Shown: piece after piece, positions 27,544 through 35,514 of the stretch
Layout: each line of letters begins with the position of its first letter
Position numbering within the stretch: position 1 is the stretch's first letter
Assembly (NCBI GenBank): GCA_046153945.1
Contig: JBJXFF010000070.1
Location: forward strand, 7,133-71,132
DNA from: SXOA01 sp046153945
GTDB taxonomy: Bacteria; Planctomycetota; Planctomycetia; Pirellulales; Pirellulaceae
Reading direction: 5' to 3'
Length of the DNA stretch: 64,000 nt
The notes under the pieces: generated by a model
What the model was told of the DNA's origin: nothing
What the model saw: only the letters and a program-made list of their open reading frames with translations
Databases searched by the model: none
Made by a program: the position numbers and the translations under genes

Positions 27544-28692
27544 TCATTTCCGTGGATTCTCGCACCAGACAACATTCTTGCTCGCCTGGCCGGCAATCAG
27601 CAGGTCGAGATCGTCGTCCAGGTCCATGTCCACGGCCCGAATGTCGTAAGCTGCCTGATCAGCCGCCACGAGGTGATTCTTGAATTTCCCCTGGCCGTCG
27701 TTTTCAAACCACATCGCTTTCTTGTCGCCATAGGCGCAGGTGGCGGCGTCCAGGTCGCCATCACCGTCCAAATCGATCACCACGAGCGAATGCGGCTCCA
27801 GCAGGGTTTCGTGAATCACGTGTTCGCGCCAGTCGGGAGCCTCGAACCAGATAACGCCGCGGCCGTGGCCGCGAGTGGCAATGAAATCCGTCTTGCCGTC
27901 GCCGTTGACGTCGCCGGGATGGATGTTGGTCGCGCCGGGCTGATTCTTCGCGATGAGATGCTTTGTCCATGGCTTGGTGCGATCTGCGGGAGCTTCCCAG
28001 AAGGCAAACCATTCGCCGCTCTTGCTTTCGTCTTGCGGACCTCCCTTGGCGGCCAGGGAAATGTCCATCCGGCCGTCGCCGTTCACGTCTTCCACGCCGA
28101 AGTAATGACTGAGTCCTGGCGCATCTTCCTTCGCAAAGATAAACCGCTCCCAGCGATCGGCTTTGAGCGGATCCTTCGGCACCCGCAGCCAGGCGGCCGA
28201 ATTCGGAAAAGGCTTGAGCGGCTGACCGCTGTTAGCGATCAAGTCCGGCTTCCCGTCCCCGTCGATGTCTCCCTTGAGCAGGCCGTGAATGCCATTCACT
28301 TGGTCCTCCGCAATACGCTGCGTCCAGCGTCCTTCCAGCGGCTTCGCAGGCTGCTCCAGCCAGATGATCAATCCCGGCTGATAACGGGCACCAATCCAAT
28401 CGAGGTCGCCGTCGCCATCCACGTCGAAGAACTCACTGTGAATGAAATCGTGTCCCTCGCCTTCTGCTAGAATTACCTCCCGCCAGGCCGGAGCCACAAA
28501 CAGCCGCGTCTTGCCGCCGCTGTTGCTGATGACGTCCGGTTTGCCGTCCCCAGTGAAGTCTCCGGCCACCGCCGTGCTGGTATGCAGTCCTTCGTGGACA
28601 ACGTGCTTCTTCCAAGGCCCTTCAGCGCTGAGCGACGAGGCTACGGCGAAGGCCATAATCGCCCCGCTTGTCCATTTGACCTTCAACGACAT
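27544..28692 (-). CDS. FG-GAP/VCBS repeat exported protein
   Basis: A 382-residue protein with a signal peptide (about 22 residues). Repeats of the type GDFTGDGKPDVISNSGG, DVDGDGDLDWIGARY, GDIDGDGKPDLIANSG, GDVNGDGKTDFIATRG and DLDGDGDLDAATCAYG follow. Each carries an Asp-rich calcium-binding loop of the beta-propeller type. At least seven blades are visible. Such proteins are exported, bind calcium and often accompany polysaccharide or sulfatase genes. Its function here is unknown. Confidence 0.85.
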   Translation of the reverse strand: MSLKVKWTSGAIMAFAVASSLSAEGPWKKHVVHEGLHTSTAVAGDFTGDGKPDVISNSGGKTRLFVAPAWREVILAEGEGHDFIHSEFFDVDGDGDLDWIGARYQPGLIIWLEQPAKPLEGRWTQRIAEDQVNGIHGLLKGDIDGDGKPDLIANSGQPLKPFPNSAAWLRVPKDPLKADRWERFIFAKEDAPGLSHYFGVEDVNGDGRMDISLAAKGGPQDESKSGEWFAFWEAPADRTKPWTKHLIAKNQPGATNIHPGDVNGDGKTDFIATRGHGRGVIWFEAPDWREHVIHETLLEPHSLVVIDLDGDGDLDAATCAYGDKKAMWFENDGQGKFKNHLVAADQAAYDIRAVDMDLDDDLDLLIAGQASKNVVWCENPRK

Positions 28693-28720
28693 TGTATTCC
28701 CCCGGTGACGGTAACTCTAA

Positions 28721-29449
28721 TCAAGCGGCCGGCTTTGTCGCGACCACCAACTTCAATCCCCGAAACGGCCGCGAAAACAAGTCATCATGCACCATAACAT
28801 CAAAGCCATGTTGCGTCAGCAGCCGTTTCGTCTCGGGCAAGAGGAAGGTGAGATAGAACATGATGAACGGCGGGCGGACGAGCAAGTTGCGCAGACGCAT
28901 CGCTCCGTTAAAGGCCCGGGCGGCCCAGTAAGCGGGAGATGTCAACGGCGGCATGTTGGCGGTGACCAGAACAAAGCGGCCGCCGGGACGGAGAGCTTTG
29001 GCAACCTGCCCGACGAACTCCGCTTCTTTGCCGCGGGGAACGTGGCCGAGGGAACCTACCGTCACGGCCAGGTCGAACTCGTCTTCAAACGGCAGATTCA
29101 GAATCTCTCCCTGCACGAGTTCGACGGGACAACTCGATTCATCATCCGTTGCCAACAGATTCTTCCGCGCCTGATCGAGCATCCCCTGGCTAAAATCGAT
29201 TCCGACAACTCGGCGGCGGCAGAGAGGGCGAAGGATTCGGATGGCGGCTCCCGTACCGCAGGCGATGTCGAGCGAGTCGTCTATCGATTTTGGCGTGCCA
29301 AGGACTTTGGCCATGCCGTCCAGAATTTCATCGGGCGTGCGGAACGGCGTGAAATCGAACATAGGGGCCAGCAGATCGTAGCCGTGCTGCGTTGACGAGA
29401 GTGCCTGGCGAGCAAGTTCCCAGAAGGTCGGTCCTTGAGGATGGAACAT
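28721..29449 (-). CDS. Class I SAM-dependent methyltransferase
   Basis: A 242-residue protein with the Rossmann methyltransferase motifs: LDIACGTGAAIRIL (motif I), VVGIDFSQGMLDQARKN (motif II), NLPFEDEFDLAVTVGSLGH and LRPGGRFVLVT. The C-terminal third is hydrophobic (PPFIMFYLTFLLP) and may contact a membrane lipid or quinone-like substrate. The substrate cannot be told from the sequence. It lies 60 bases downstream of the FlhA-like gene on the same strand. Confidence 0.82.
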   Translation of the reverse strand: MFHPQGPTFWELARQALSSTQHGYDLLAPMFDFTPFRTPDEILDGMAKVLGTPKSIDDSLDIACGTGAAIRILRPLCRRRVVGIDFSQGMLDQARKNLLATDDESSCPVELVQGEILNLPFEDEFDLAVTVGSLGHVPRGKEAEFVGQVAKALRPGGRFVLVTANMPPLTSPAYWAARAFNGAMRLRNLLVRPPFIMFYLTFLLPETKRLLTQHGFDVMVHDDLFSRPFRGLKLVVATKPAA

Positions 29450-29509
29450 GCTTGGGAAAATCCGAAATCCGAAGCACGAAATTCGAAGGGCGAAATTGCG
29501 AGAGATGGT

Positions 29510-31051
29510 TTACCGCGGCTGCCGGGGTGGTTCGCCGGGGGGCAGGTCGCCATGAGGGCGTGGCTTGGCGGGAGAGCGAGCGGGAACGAGGGTGTCGTCC
29601 GTGGTGTCGACGAGGGAGCCTTGATGGACGCCGAGGTCTTCCAGATCGAGAATGCGCACCACCTCCAGCGGCAAATCGGCGGGAACTTCATCGCGAGAAA
29701 GAACCACTTGCCGGCCCATGCGCGGACGGACCAGCTTCCAAAGCGGCAGACGCAGATCGGCATCAACCAGCAGGGCCAGGTTGCGGCGGCGCTCGGGGGC
29801 ATCTCGGAAGAATCGAGAGAGGCAGACCACGAGGTGATGCACCCAGTCGGACTTGGCGAGGTCGCCGTCGGCAAGTTGGGCCTGGATGTAGTCCGTGGCC
29901 GCGCGGTCAAACATGATCACATAGAGCCGGCCGTCGTCGCCGCAAAGGTCGTGGCACATCGCCCGGCTGATGGCGAGGCGGGCGGCGATGACCAAGTCCT
30001 CCGCCTCGTGGGGGGAGCAGGCCCGAAGAGCGATGGATTCCAGAATCCGCGGCAGATTCTTGATGGAGACCTCTTCCATCAGCAGCCGCCGCAAAACAAC
30101 GTGCAACTCCGGCACCGGCACGCGGAGCGTCGCTTCACTGACTGCCGCGGGGGCAATCTTTTCCAGCCGCGTCAGCAGTTGCCGCAGGTCATCGACCGAG
30201 AACATCTCCGCGGCATATTCCTTGAGGACATGCTGTAGATGGACGGCTAGGGCCGCGCTCGGCTCGCAGACCAGATAGCCGAGCATTTCCGCATGTTCCC
30301 GTTGTCCGGGCATGATCCAGAGCGCCGGCAAGCCGTAGACCGGCTCCTTGGCGGCGGTGCCGACGAGCGTCTTGGTGACCTGGCCGCTGTCGATGGCCAA
30401 TAGTCGATCGCACGTAAGATCCCAGGCGGCAATGGGAGCATCTTCGAGCAAAATGCGGTAAGCATTGGGTGCGAGGCGAGGATTATCTTGTACGCGGACT
30501 CGCGGCACCGCGATGCCAAGTTCGCTCGCCACCTGGCTTCGGACGAGCGGAATCCGCCGCAGCAAATCTCCTTGCTCCGCGGACGCCAGCTTGACCAGCC
30601 CCATGCCGATTTCCAGCCGCAGGCGGTCGATGAAGAGACTCCGCTCCAGCACGTCTTCGGGCGACTCGGCAACAACGGTCTCAGGATGGGGAGCACCCGA
30701 CGAAATCAGGCGGGGCTCTGCCTTGTCCTCGGAAATCGCACTGCCGAGTTCTGGGTTTCGGCCGTAAGGAGCGGCATCGGGATGGATATTGTCCTGGCAA
30801 CTAATGGCGACGATCTGATGGAACTGAATCACCGTCTCCGCGTTCCGGGGACCATGAGCGGCCTCTGGATCAGCGTGCTGCAACTGGCTGTACCATCCCT
30901 GGTCATCGTGTTCGGTGGTGACAAGCGTATTGACCAGCCGCACGTGATCGCCGTTGACCTCCGCCACCTCCCCCCAGATCTTGATGTATCCAAAGGTGGT
31001 GATGGTTACCTGCCGGCCCAGGTAGCGAAGCAGAATGTCCTGGTAGTCCAT
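29510..31051 (-). CDS. Soluble Sm-like + FlhA cytoplasmic-domain (FHIPEP) protein
   Basis: A 513-residue soluble protein. Residues about 1-50 look like a small Sm/SH3-type barrel (DILLRYLGRQVTITTFGYIK, then EVAEVNGDHVRLVN). From about 135 to 475 it follows the cytoplasmic domain of the flagellar/type III export protein FlhA closely: VQDNPRLAPNAYRILLED at 187-204, EPVYGLPALWI at 236-246, LGYLVCEPSAALAVHL at 257-272, the helical part to 395, and an ending like FlhA's (LLVDADLRLPLWKLVRPRMG). The eight membrane helices of FlhA are absent, and no flagellar gene is nearby. A chaperone- or substrate-binding role without export is one possibility. This is inference. The C-terminal 40 residues are proline-rich. 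Confidence 0.8.
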   Translation of the reverse strand: MDYQDILLRYLGRQVTITTFGYIKIWGEVAEVNGDHVRLVNTLVTTEHDDQGWYSQLQHADPEAAHGPRNAETVIQFHQIVAISCQDNIHPDAAPYGRNPELGSAISEDKAEPRLISSGAPHPETVVAESPEDVLERSLFIDRLRLEIGMGLVKLASAEQGDLLRRIPLVRSQVASELGIAVPRVRVQDNPRLAPNAYRILLEDAPIAAWDLTCDRLLAIDSGQVTKTLVGTAAKEPVYGLPALWIMPGQREHAEMLGYLVCEPSAALAVHLQHVLKEYAAEMFSVDDLRQLLTRLEKIAPAAVSEATLRVPVPELHVVLRRLLMEEVSIKNLPRILESIALRACSPHEAEDLVIAARLAISRAMCHDLCGDDGRLYVIMFDRAATDYIQAQLADGDLAKSDWVHHLVVCLSRFFRDAPERRRNLALLVDADLRLPLWKLVRPRMGRQVVLSRDEVPADLPLEVVRILDLEDLGVHQGSLVDTTDDTLVPARSPAKPRPHGDLPPGEPPRQPR

Positions 31052-31096
31052 GAATGGATCCTTGGGCGGGCAGTCCTGGTACTGAGCTCCATCTTT

Positions 31097-31146
31097 GTAG
31101 GACGGGCTTCCCAGCCCGTCCAGACGGCCTTGGAAGGCCGTCCTAC
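31097..31146. repeat. Tandem palindromes with a GGACGG core
   Basis: Two hairpins follow each other: GGACGGGCT/AGCCCGTCC (31100-31121) and GACGGCCTT/AAGGCCGTC (31123-31142). They are enclosed by GTAGGAC at the left and GTCCTAC at the right. The same core recurs at 40504-40531. They lie in the gap before the FlhA-like gene and may end transcription or be mobile palindromes. Confidence 0.75.
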
Positions 31147-31147
31147 A

Positions 31148-32071
31148 CTACTTCGCGGCGAGCTTCTCGCGGACGCGTTCGAGCAACTTTTTGGTCGCCT
31201 TGATTCCTTCGGGCTCGCCAAGTTTGCTACCTTCGTACTCAATGCCGCAATATCCGTGGTAGCCGGCGTCGAGAACGATTTTCATCATCTTCAGGTAGTC
31301 GGTGTGGGTCTCATTTCCTTCGGCGTCGAAGTCGTGGCTCTTGGCGCTGACGGCTTTGGCGAAGGGCATGGTTTCGGTTACGCCGAGATAGCGGTCGTAG
31401 TCGTGGAAGTTGCCGAAATCCGGAAGCGTGCCGCAGTTCTTCAGGCCGACGGATTTGATGGTCTCCGATAGCCATTTGCCGTTGGAGGACAAGCCGCCGT
31501 GATTTTCCACAATGACATTGAGCTGGCTTTTGGCCGCGAATTCACTCAGCCGCCGTAAGCCGTCGGCAGCGAGCTTCTTGGCCTCGTCGTAATCGTTCGT
31601 GGACTGGGCGTTGACCCGAATTGAATGGCACCCGAGGAACCTGGCGGCTTCGACCCACTGGTAATGATTCTCGACGGCCTTGGTCCGCTTGGCATCGTCT
31701 TTGTCGCCGAGGGCTCCTTCGCCATCAATCATGATGAGGAGCATCTTCACTCCCAGGTCGTCGGCCCGCTTCTTGAGTTCGGCGAGGTACTTTTCGTCCT
31801 TGGCCTTGTCCTTGAAGAACTGGTTGACGAACTCGATGGCATCGATGCCATAGTCCTCCTTCGCGGTTTTGGCGAAATCGAGGTTGTCGAGCTTGCCGCC
31901 GAACAGTGTCTTGTGCAGCGACCACTCGGCCAGCGAAATCTTGAACAGCGGCTCGGCTTGTTTGGCCGCTTTGCCCTCGGCCCAAACCCGGGGAAGTGAC
32001 GAAGCCGTCAAGGCGGTGATAGCGGCGGCCGTGGCGGATTGCAAAAACGTCCGGCGAGAGGTTGTAGTCAT
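31148..32071 (-). CDS. Sugar phosphate isomerase/epimerase-like TIM barrel protein with Tat signal
   Basis: A 307-residue protein. The twin-arginine signal (TSRRTFLQSATAAAITA) is followed by an AP-endonuclease-2-type TIM barrel. Visible features are the SLAEWSLHKTLFGG start, the NVIVENHGGLSSNGKWLSET strand with Glu and His, and GYCGIEYEGSKLGEPEG at the end. These match hydroxypyruvate isomerase/IolE-like proteins. The ATG at 32071 gives the Tat signal. Such exported members are abundant in planctomycetes and the substrate is unknown. Confidence 0.83.
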   Translation of the reverse strand: MTTTSRRTFLQSATAAAITALTASSLPRVWAEGKAAKQAEPLFKISLAEWSLHKTLFGGKLDNLDFAKTAKEDYGIDAIEFVNQFFKDKAKDEKYLAELKKRADDLGVKMLLIMIDGEGALGDKDDAKRTKAVENHYQWVEAARFLGCHSIRVNAQSTNDYDEAKKLAADGLRRLSEFAAKSQLNVIVENHGGLSSNGKWLSETIKSVGLKNCGTLPDFGNFHDYDRYLGVTETMPFAKAVSAKSHDFDAEGNETHTDYLKMMKIVLDAGYHGYCGIEYEGSKLGEPEGIKATKKLLERVREKLAAK

Positions 32072-32150
32072 GGGTTGGATTGTAGGGGGGCGCAGAACAC
32101 TCACATGGCGGCAATCACACAGAAGCCACCGTATTTTCTCGCGAAATTAA

Positions 32151-32156
32151 TATACT
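32151..32156 (+). promoter_or_regulatory. Possible -10 element of pstB
   Basis: TATACT lies about 130 bases before the pstB start in an AT-rich patch. No good -35 box is seen at the right distance, so the call is weak. Confidence 0.3.
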
Positions 32157-32285
32157 CCTGCTCTCTAGGTGTAAACAACAGGTCGCAACTGGATTTTTGT
32201 GGGAAAAGGGCTGTTGTCAAGACTTTTCTCTGATTCCTTCCAAAAGGCGGCTCCCAACTCCCGTGGGCACGAAACTTTGATTACC

Positions 32286-33215
32286 ATGCAGCCGCAAGTT
32301 GAATACACCGCACCGCCTAAACCTTCTATGAGCGATAGCCCCGTCGCACCAACCCCTGCCAAATCCGCTCGCACTGCTGAAAAGACCGCTGGCAATCGGC
32401 TGGAGGAGATTGCGAAGGGAGCGACGTTTGATTCAGTGATTCACAAGGCGGTGCTGGCGGAAGACCCGATCGTCGAGGTGCAGGACTTCAACCTCTGGTA
32501 CGGCCCCAAGCAGGCCCTGTTCAACGTCAACATGCGGTTCCCCCGCAACAAGGTCACCGCCATCATCGGCCCCAGCGGCTGCGGCAAATCGACGCTGCTC
32601 CGCTGCATCAACCGGATGAACGACCTGATTGACACCGTCAAAATCAAAGGGGACATGCGGCTCTCGGGGGATTCAATTTACGGACCCGGCGTGGACGTCA
32701 TCGAGCTTCGCAAGCGGATGGGAATGGTTTTTCAAAAGCCCAACCCGTTCCCGATGAGCATCTTTGACAACGTGGTCTACCCGCTGAAGATCGACGGCGA
32801 ACGGGACCGCGCCATCATTAAGGCCGTTGCCGAACAATCCCTCAAAGGGGCTGCTCTGTGGGAAGAAGTCAGCACGCGCCTTAAGGACAGTGCACTCTCT
32901 CTCTCCGGCGGACAGCAACAGCGCCTCTGCATCGCCAGGGCCATCGCTGCCGAGCCCGAAGTCCTGCTGCTCGACGAACCCTGCTCGGCTCTCGATCCCA
33001 TCGCTACGAATAAAGTGGAAGACCTCGTGCGGGAGCTGCGCGGCGATTACTCCATTGTCATCGTCACGCACAACATGCAGCAGGCGTCGCGGGTGAGTGA
33101 TTACACCGCCTTCATGTACCTGGGCCGGCTGATCGAATTCGGCCCCACTGCCGACCTCTTTACTCGCCCCAAGTTGAGCGAAACGGAAGCTTATGTGACC
33201 GGGCGGTTCGGATAG
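32286..33215 (+). CDS. pstB: Phosphate ABC transporter ATP-binding protein
   Basis: A 309-residue ABC ATPase with PstB hallmarks: Walker A GPSGCGKST near residue 95, RCINRMNDLI, MVFQKPNPFPMSIFDNV, signature LSGGQQQR near 206 and Walker B VLLLDEPCSALDP near 226. It should energise high-affinity phosphate uptake from the cytoplasmic face. The first 60 residues are an unusual polar extension. ATGs at 32286 and 32328 and an upstream ORF extension are possible starts; I use 32286. No pstS, pstC, pstA or phoU lies in the window, so its partners must be elsewhere. Confidence 0.92.
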   Translation: MQPQVEYTAPPKPSMSDSPVAPTPAKSARTAEKTAGNRLEEIAKGATFDSVIHKAVLAEDPIVEVQDFNLWYGPKQALFNVNMRFPRNKVTAIIGPSGCGKSTLLRCINRMNDLIDTVKIKGDMRLSGDSIYGPGVDVIELRKRMGMVFQKPNPFPMSIFDNVVYPLKIDGERDRAIIKAVAEQSLKGAALWEEVSTRLKDSALSLSGGQQQRLCIARAIAAEPEVLLLDEPCSALDPIATNKVEDLVRELRGDYSIVIVTHNMQQASRVSDYTAFMYLGRLIEFGPTADLFTRPKLSETEAYVTGRFG

Positions 33216-33336
33216 TCGCCAAATCTCTTTGGAAAACTATTTTTTGACCAACCGGAAGTCCGCATAAACTGGCTCGGTGCCAGTGCTCGGTGTAGAAGTT
33301 AACAATTCTTGCCATTGGAATGCGAAGATGGCTCCG

Positions 33337-33651
33337 CTAATCTCGAAGTAGAGGCTCCAGATCGCGTGCTCCATGCAGAATGCGGATCACCTCGACCCAG
33401 TCTTCATGGACTCGATAAAACACCAGGTGATTCGGAAAACCGTGCAGAATAATGACTCGGATATCGGCTAGTTCGGGATCTTCCGGCTTCCAGGCTCCGC
33501 CACTGAATGGCAAGGTGGCTAATCGGTCCAGCGCGCGATCCAGTGCCTGAAAAAACCGGTTTGCGGAGGCAACACTTCTGGCAGCGAGATATGCATATTC
33601 GCCGTCCGCGTCCGCAATCGCTTTCGGACGGAGTCTGACTTCACGAGTCAC
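33337..33651 (-). CDS. parE: RelE/ParE family toxin
   Basis: A 104-residue protein starting at a GTG that overlaps the antitoxin stop as GTGA. Features of the ParE/RelE fold are LRPKAIADADGEYAYLAARS (first helices), FFQALDRALDRLATLP, and the strand HLVFYRVHEDWVEVIRILHGARD. ParE members poison DNA gyrase and RelE members cleave ribosomal mRNA. ParD pairing favours the ParE type. Confidence 0.87.
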   Translation of the reverse strand: MTREVRLRPKAIADADGEYAYLAARSVASANRFFQALDRALDRLATLPFSGGAWKPEDPELADIRVIILHGFPNHLVFYRVHEDWVEVIRILHGARDLEPLLRD

Positions 33652-33908
33652 GACAGCTCGCCCTTCAGATGGCGCTGCTCCAGTTCCTGCCGCCTGGATT
33701 CCCACCAACCCGAGTTTACTGGAATCGGCTCACCCGATTCGATCCCTTCTCTAAGCAGGGAATCAATCCTCTGGCGAACCGCGCGTTTGCGATCTCCTTC
33801 GACCAGATCGCGAATGTACTCGCTGACATCTTTGTACCCGCAAGTCGCCACCTGTTCGTCAATGTAGGAACGGGTGGAATCAGGCAGGTCAACATGAAGG
33901 TCGGCCAT
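33648..33908 (-). CDS. parD: ParD/CC2985-type antitoxin
   Basis: An 86-residue protein with a ribbon-helix-helix N-terminus: DLHVDLPDSTRSYIDEQV and YKDVSEYIRDLVEGDRKR. It has an acidic C-terminal tail that would wrap the toxin. The ATG at 33908 has GGAG nine bases upstream. It overlaps the toxin gene by four bases, the usual order and coupling of such pairs. It should also repress its own promoter. Confidence 0.87.
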   Translation of the reverse strand: MADLHVDLPDSTRSYIDEQVATCGYKDVSEYIRDLVEGDRKRAVRQRIDSLLREGIESGEPIPVNSGWWESRRQELEQRHLKGELS

Positions 33909-33942
33909 GGCTAACACTCCGCAATGGCTTGATAGGAATTAT

Positions 33943-34131
33943 CTAGCAGACACTTATATAAGTCGCGGGGCCTTCTACGGAAAATGCAATGCCTTGAGCC
34001 GCTAGTTCACCGAGAGCTGCTCCGGGAACGAGCAACTCACCGGTTTTCCAGGTCGTGAACGAGAACCTGCCAGTTAGGAACCCGAGCGCACGCTTCTTGG
34101 CATCAAGATCTTTGGGGCGAATGAGGATCAT
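33943..34131 (-). CDS. Small protein of unknown function upstream of parDE
   Basis: A 62-residue ORF: starts IRPKDLDAKKRALGFLTGRF, contains TGELLVPGAALGELAAQGI and FSVEGPATY. The pattern has protein-like composition, and I recall similar short planctomycete proteins, some longer at the C-terminus. It ends 34 bases before the antitoxin start and may share a promoter. It could be a gene shortened at its 3' end. Confidence 0.5.
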   Translation of the reverse strand: MILIRPKDLDAKKRALGFLTGRFSFTTWKTGELLVPGAALGELAAQGIAFSVEGPATYISVC

Positions 34132-34175
34132 GCTTTTAGTTTACCGCCAGGGAGACGTCTTTCGCAATCATGAAA

Positions 34176-35489
34176 TCATGGATTTGCCGGCCCCAGCCGC
34201 TTGTACTTCTCCTCATACTTCTTCCAGAGCCGTTTGTGCCGGTCGTTAAGGTCAACCTGGCGGCCTTGGACGTACGCGGCGGTGACCTGGGTTGCCGTTT
34301 CCAAAGGATCGCCCGTGGTCACGATCAAAGTGGCATCTTTGCCGGCGGCGAGGGAACCGACGCGGTCAGCCACGCCGAGGATTTCCGCGGGGCTGAGCGT
34401 GATGCTGCGGAGGGCTTCTTCGGCGGGAAGGCCGTAGGCGGCTGCGGTGGCGGCGTGGTAGGGGAGGTTGCGGACGTTGGAGGCACCGAACCGGCCGGCG
34501 CTGGAGATGCAAAATCTGATGCCGGCTTCGTGCAGCCGGGCCGGGGGGGAATAGGAGGCGTCGTAATCGTCTCCCCGTCGGCGGGGCAATCGATAAACGC
34601 CGGCCACAACGACCGGAATGTTGTGCTTTTTCAAAAGCGAGGCACACCGAGGAGCATCGTAACCGCCGTGCAAAATGACCTTCACTTTCTCCTGGTCGGC
34701 GAAGGCGACCGCGGCTTGGATGGCAATCAGCTCGTCGGCATGGATGACGACCGGCAATTTACCCGCCAGCACCGGCTGCAGAGCTTCCCAGCGGGCATCC
34801 AGCGGATAGTTCGGATCCGCCTTGCGGCTGGCGGCGTAGGCCCGGGCATCCGCAAAGGTTTGACGGAGCTTGGTCGCGACTTCGTCATGCTGCATTGCCG
34901 GGCCTGCCTCTTCGTCGTCAAAATTCCGTCCCCGGCCAACGCGGGGCCACTCCAGATGCATGGCCGCCTCCGGCAGCAAGGCCATATCTTCCCAGGTCCA
35001 CCCATCGAGCTGAATCACCGCGCTCTTGCCAGCAATCAAGCCGCCGTGCGGCGCGGTGAGAGCCAGGAGCACGCCGTTGCTGCGGGTGACCGGGATGATT
35101 TCACTATCGGGATTGACCGCAACAATCGCCTTGACATTGGGATTGATCTGGCCACTCTCCTGAACATCCACGGTCGCCCGGACCGAATTGATCTCGACGA
35201 GGCCCAGGTCAGTCCAAGCATCGAACAGCGATGGATAGACATGCTTGCCGTCGAGGTCGATCTTCTCCGCTCCTTCTGGAACGGCGACCTCCTTGCCGAG
35301 GGCGACGATCTTCCCTTTGTCGAAGAGAATCGTCCCCCGGTCGATCACATCACCGCTGATGGGGTGAATGACTGCGTTGACCAGGGCGATCGGCTTCTCC
35401 TGCGGTTTGCCAGGGACTTCGGGGTTGGCGAAGGCCGTCGGCGTCAGGATAAGACAGACGATGGAGATTAAGGTGCGAAGGCTTTTCAT
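34176..35489 (-). CDS. Amidohydrolase-fold protein with incomplete metal site
   Basis: A 437-residue exported protein (signal peptide MKSLRTLISIVCLILTPTAF) of the amidohydrolase superfamily. The usual PGLIDxHxH after strand 1 reads VYPSLFDAWTDLGL, so the HxH metal pair is missing. Histidines remain in VVIHADE and VILHGG, but the last-strand Asp region reads ISSAGRFG. The C-terminal EILGVADRVGSLAAGKDATL is typical. It is the neighbour of a second amidohydrolase with a degenerate half, 25 bases away. It may be a regulatory or structural partner rather than an enzyme. Confidence 0.8.
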   Translation of the reverse strand: MKSLRTLISIVCLILTPTAFANPEVPGKPQEKPIALVNAVIHPISGDVIDRGTILFDKGKIVALGKEVAVPEGAEKIDLDGKHVYPSLFDAWTDLGLVEINSVRATVDVQESGQINPNVKAIVAVNPDSEIIPVTRSNGVLLALTAPHGGLIAGKSAVIQLDGWTWEDMALLPEAAMHLEWPRVGRGRNFDDEEAGPAMQHDEVATKLRQTFADARAYAASRKADPNYPLDARWEALQPVLAGKLPVVIHADELIAIQAAVAFADQEKVKVILHGGYDAPRCASLLKKHNIPVVVAGVYRLPRRRGDDYDASYSPPARLHEAGIRFCISSAGRFGASNVRNLPYHAATAAAYGLPAEEALRSITLSPAEILGVADRVGSLAAGKDATLIVTTGDPLETATQVTAAYVQGRQVDLNDRHKRLWKKYEEKYKRLGPANP

Positions 35490-35514
35490 GGAAGGGTAAA
35501 TCAATCGGCTAGTG

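Noticed and set aside
29510..31051. Functional flagellar FlhA
   Set aside because: No membrane domain is present and no flagellar gene is in the neighbourhood.
33216..33260. Terminator after pstB (CCAAA/TTTGG)
   Set aside because: Only a five-base stem and the T-run is seven bases away; not convincing.
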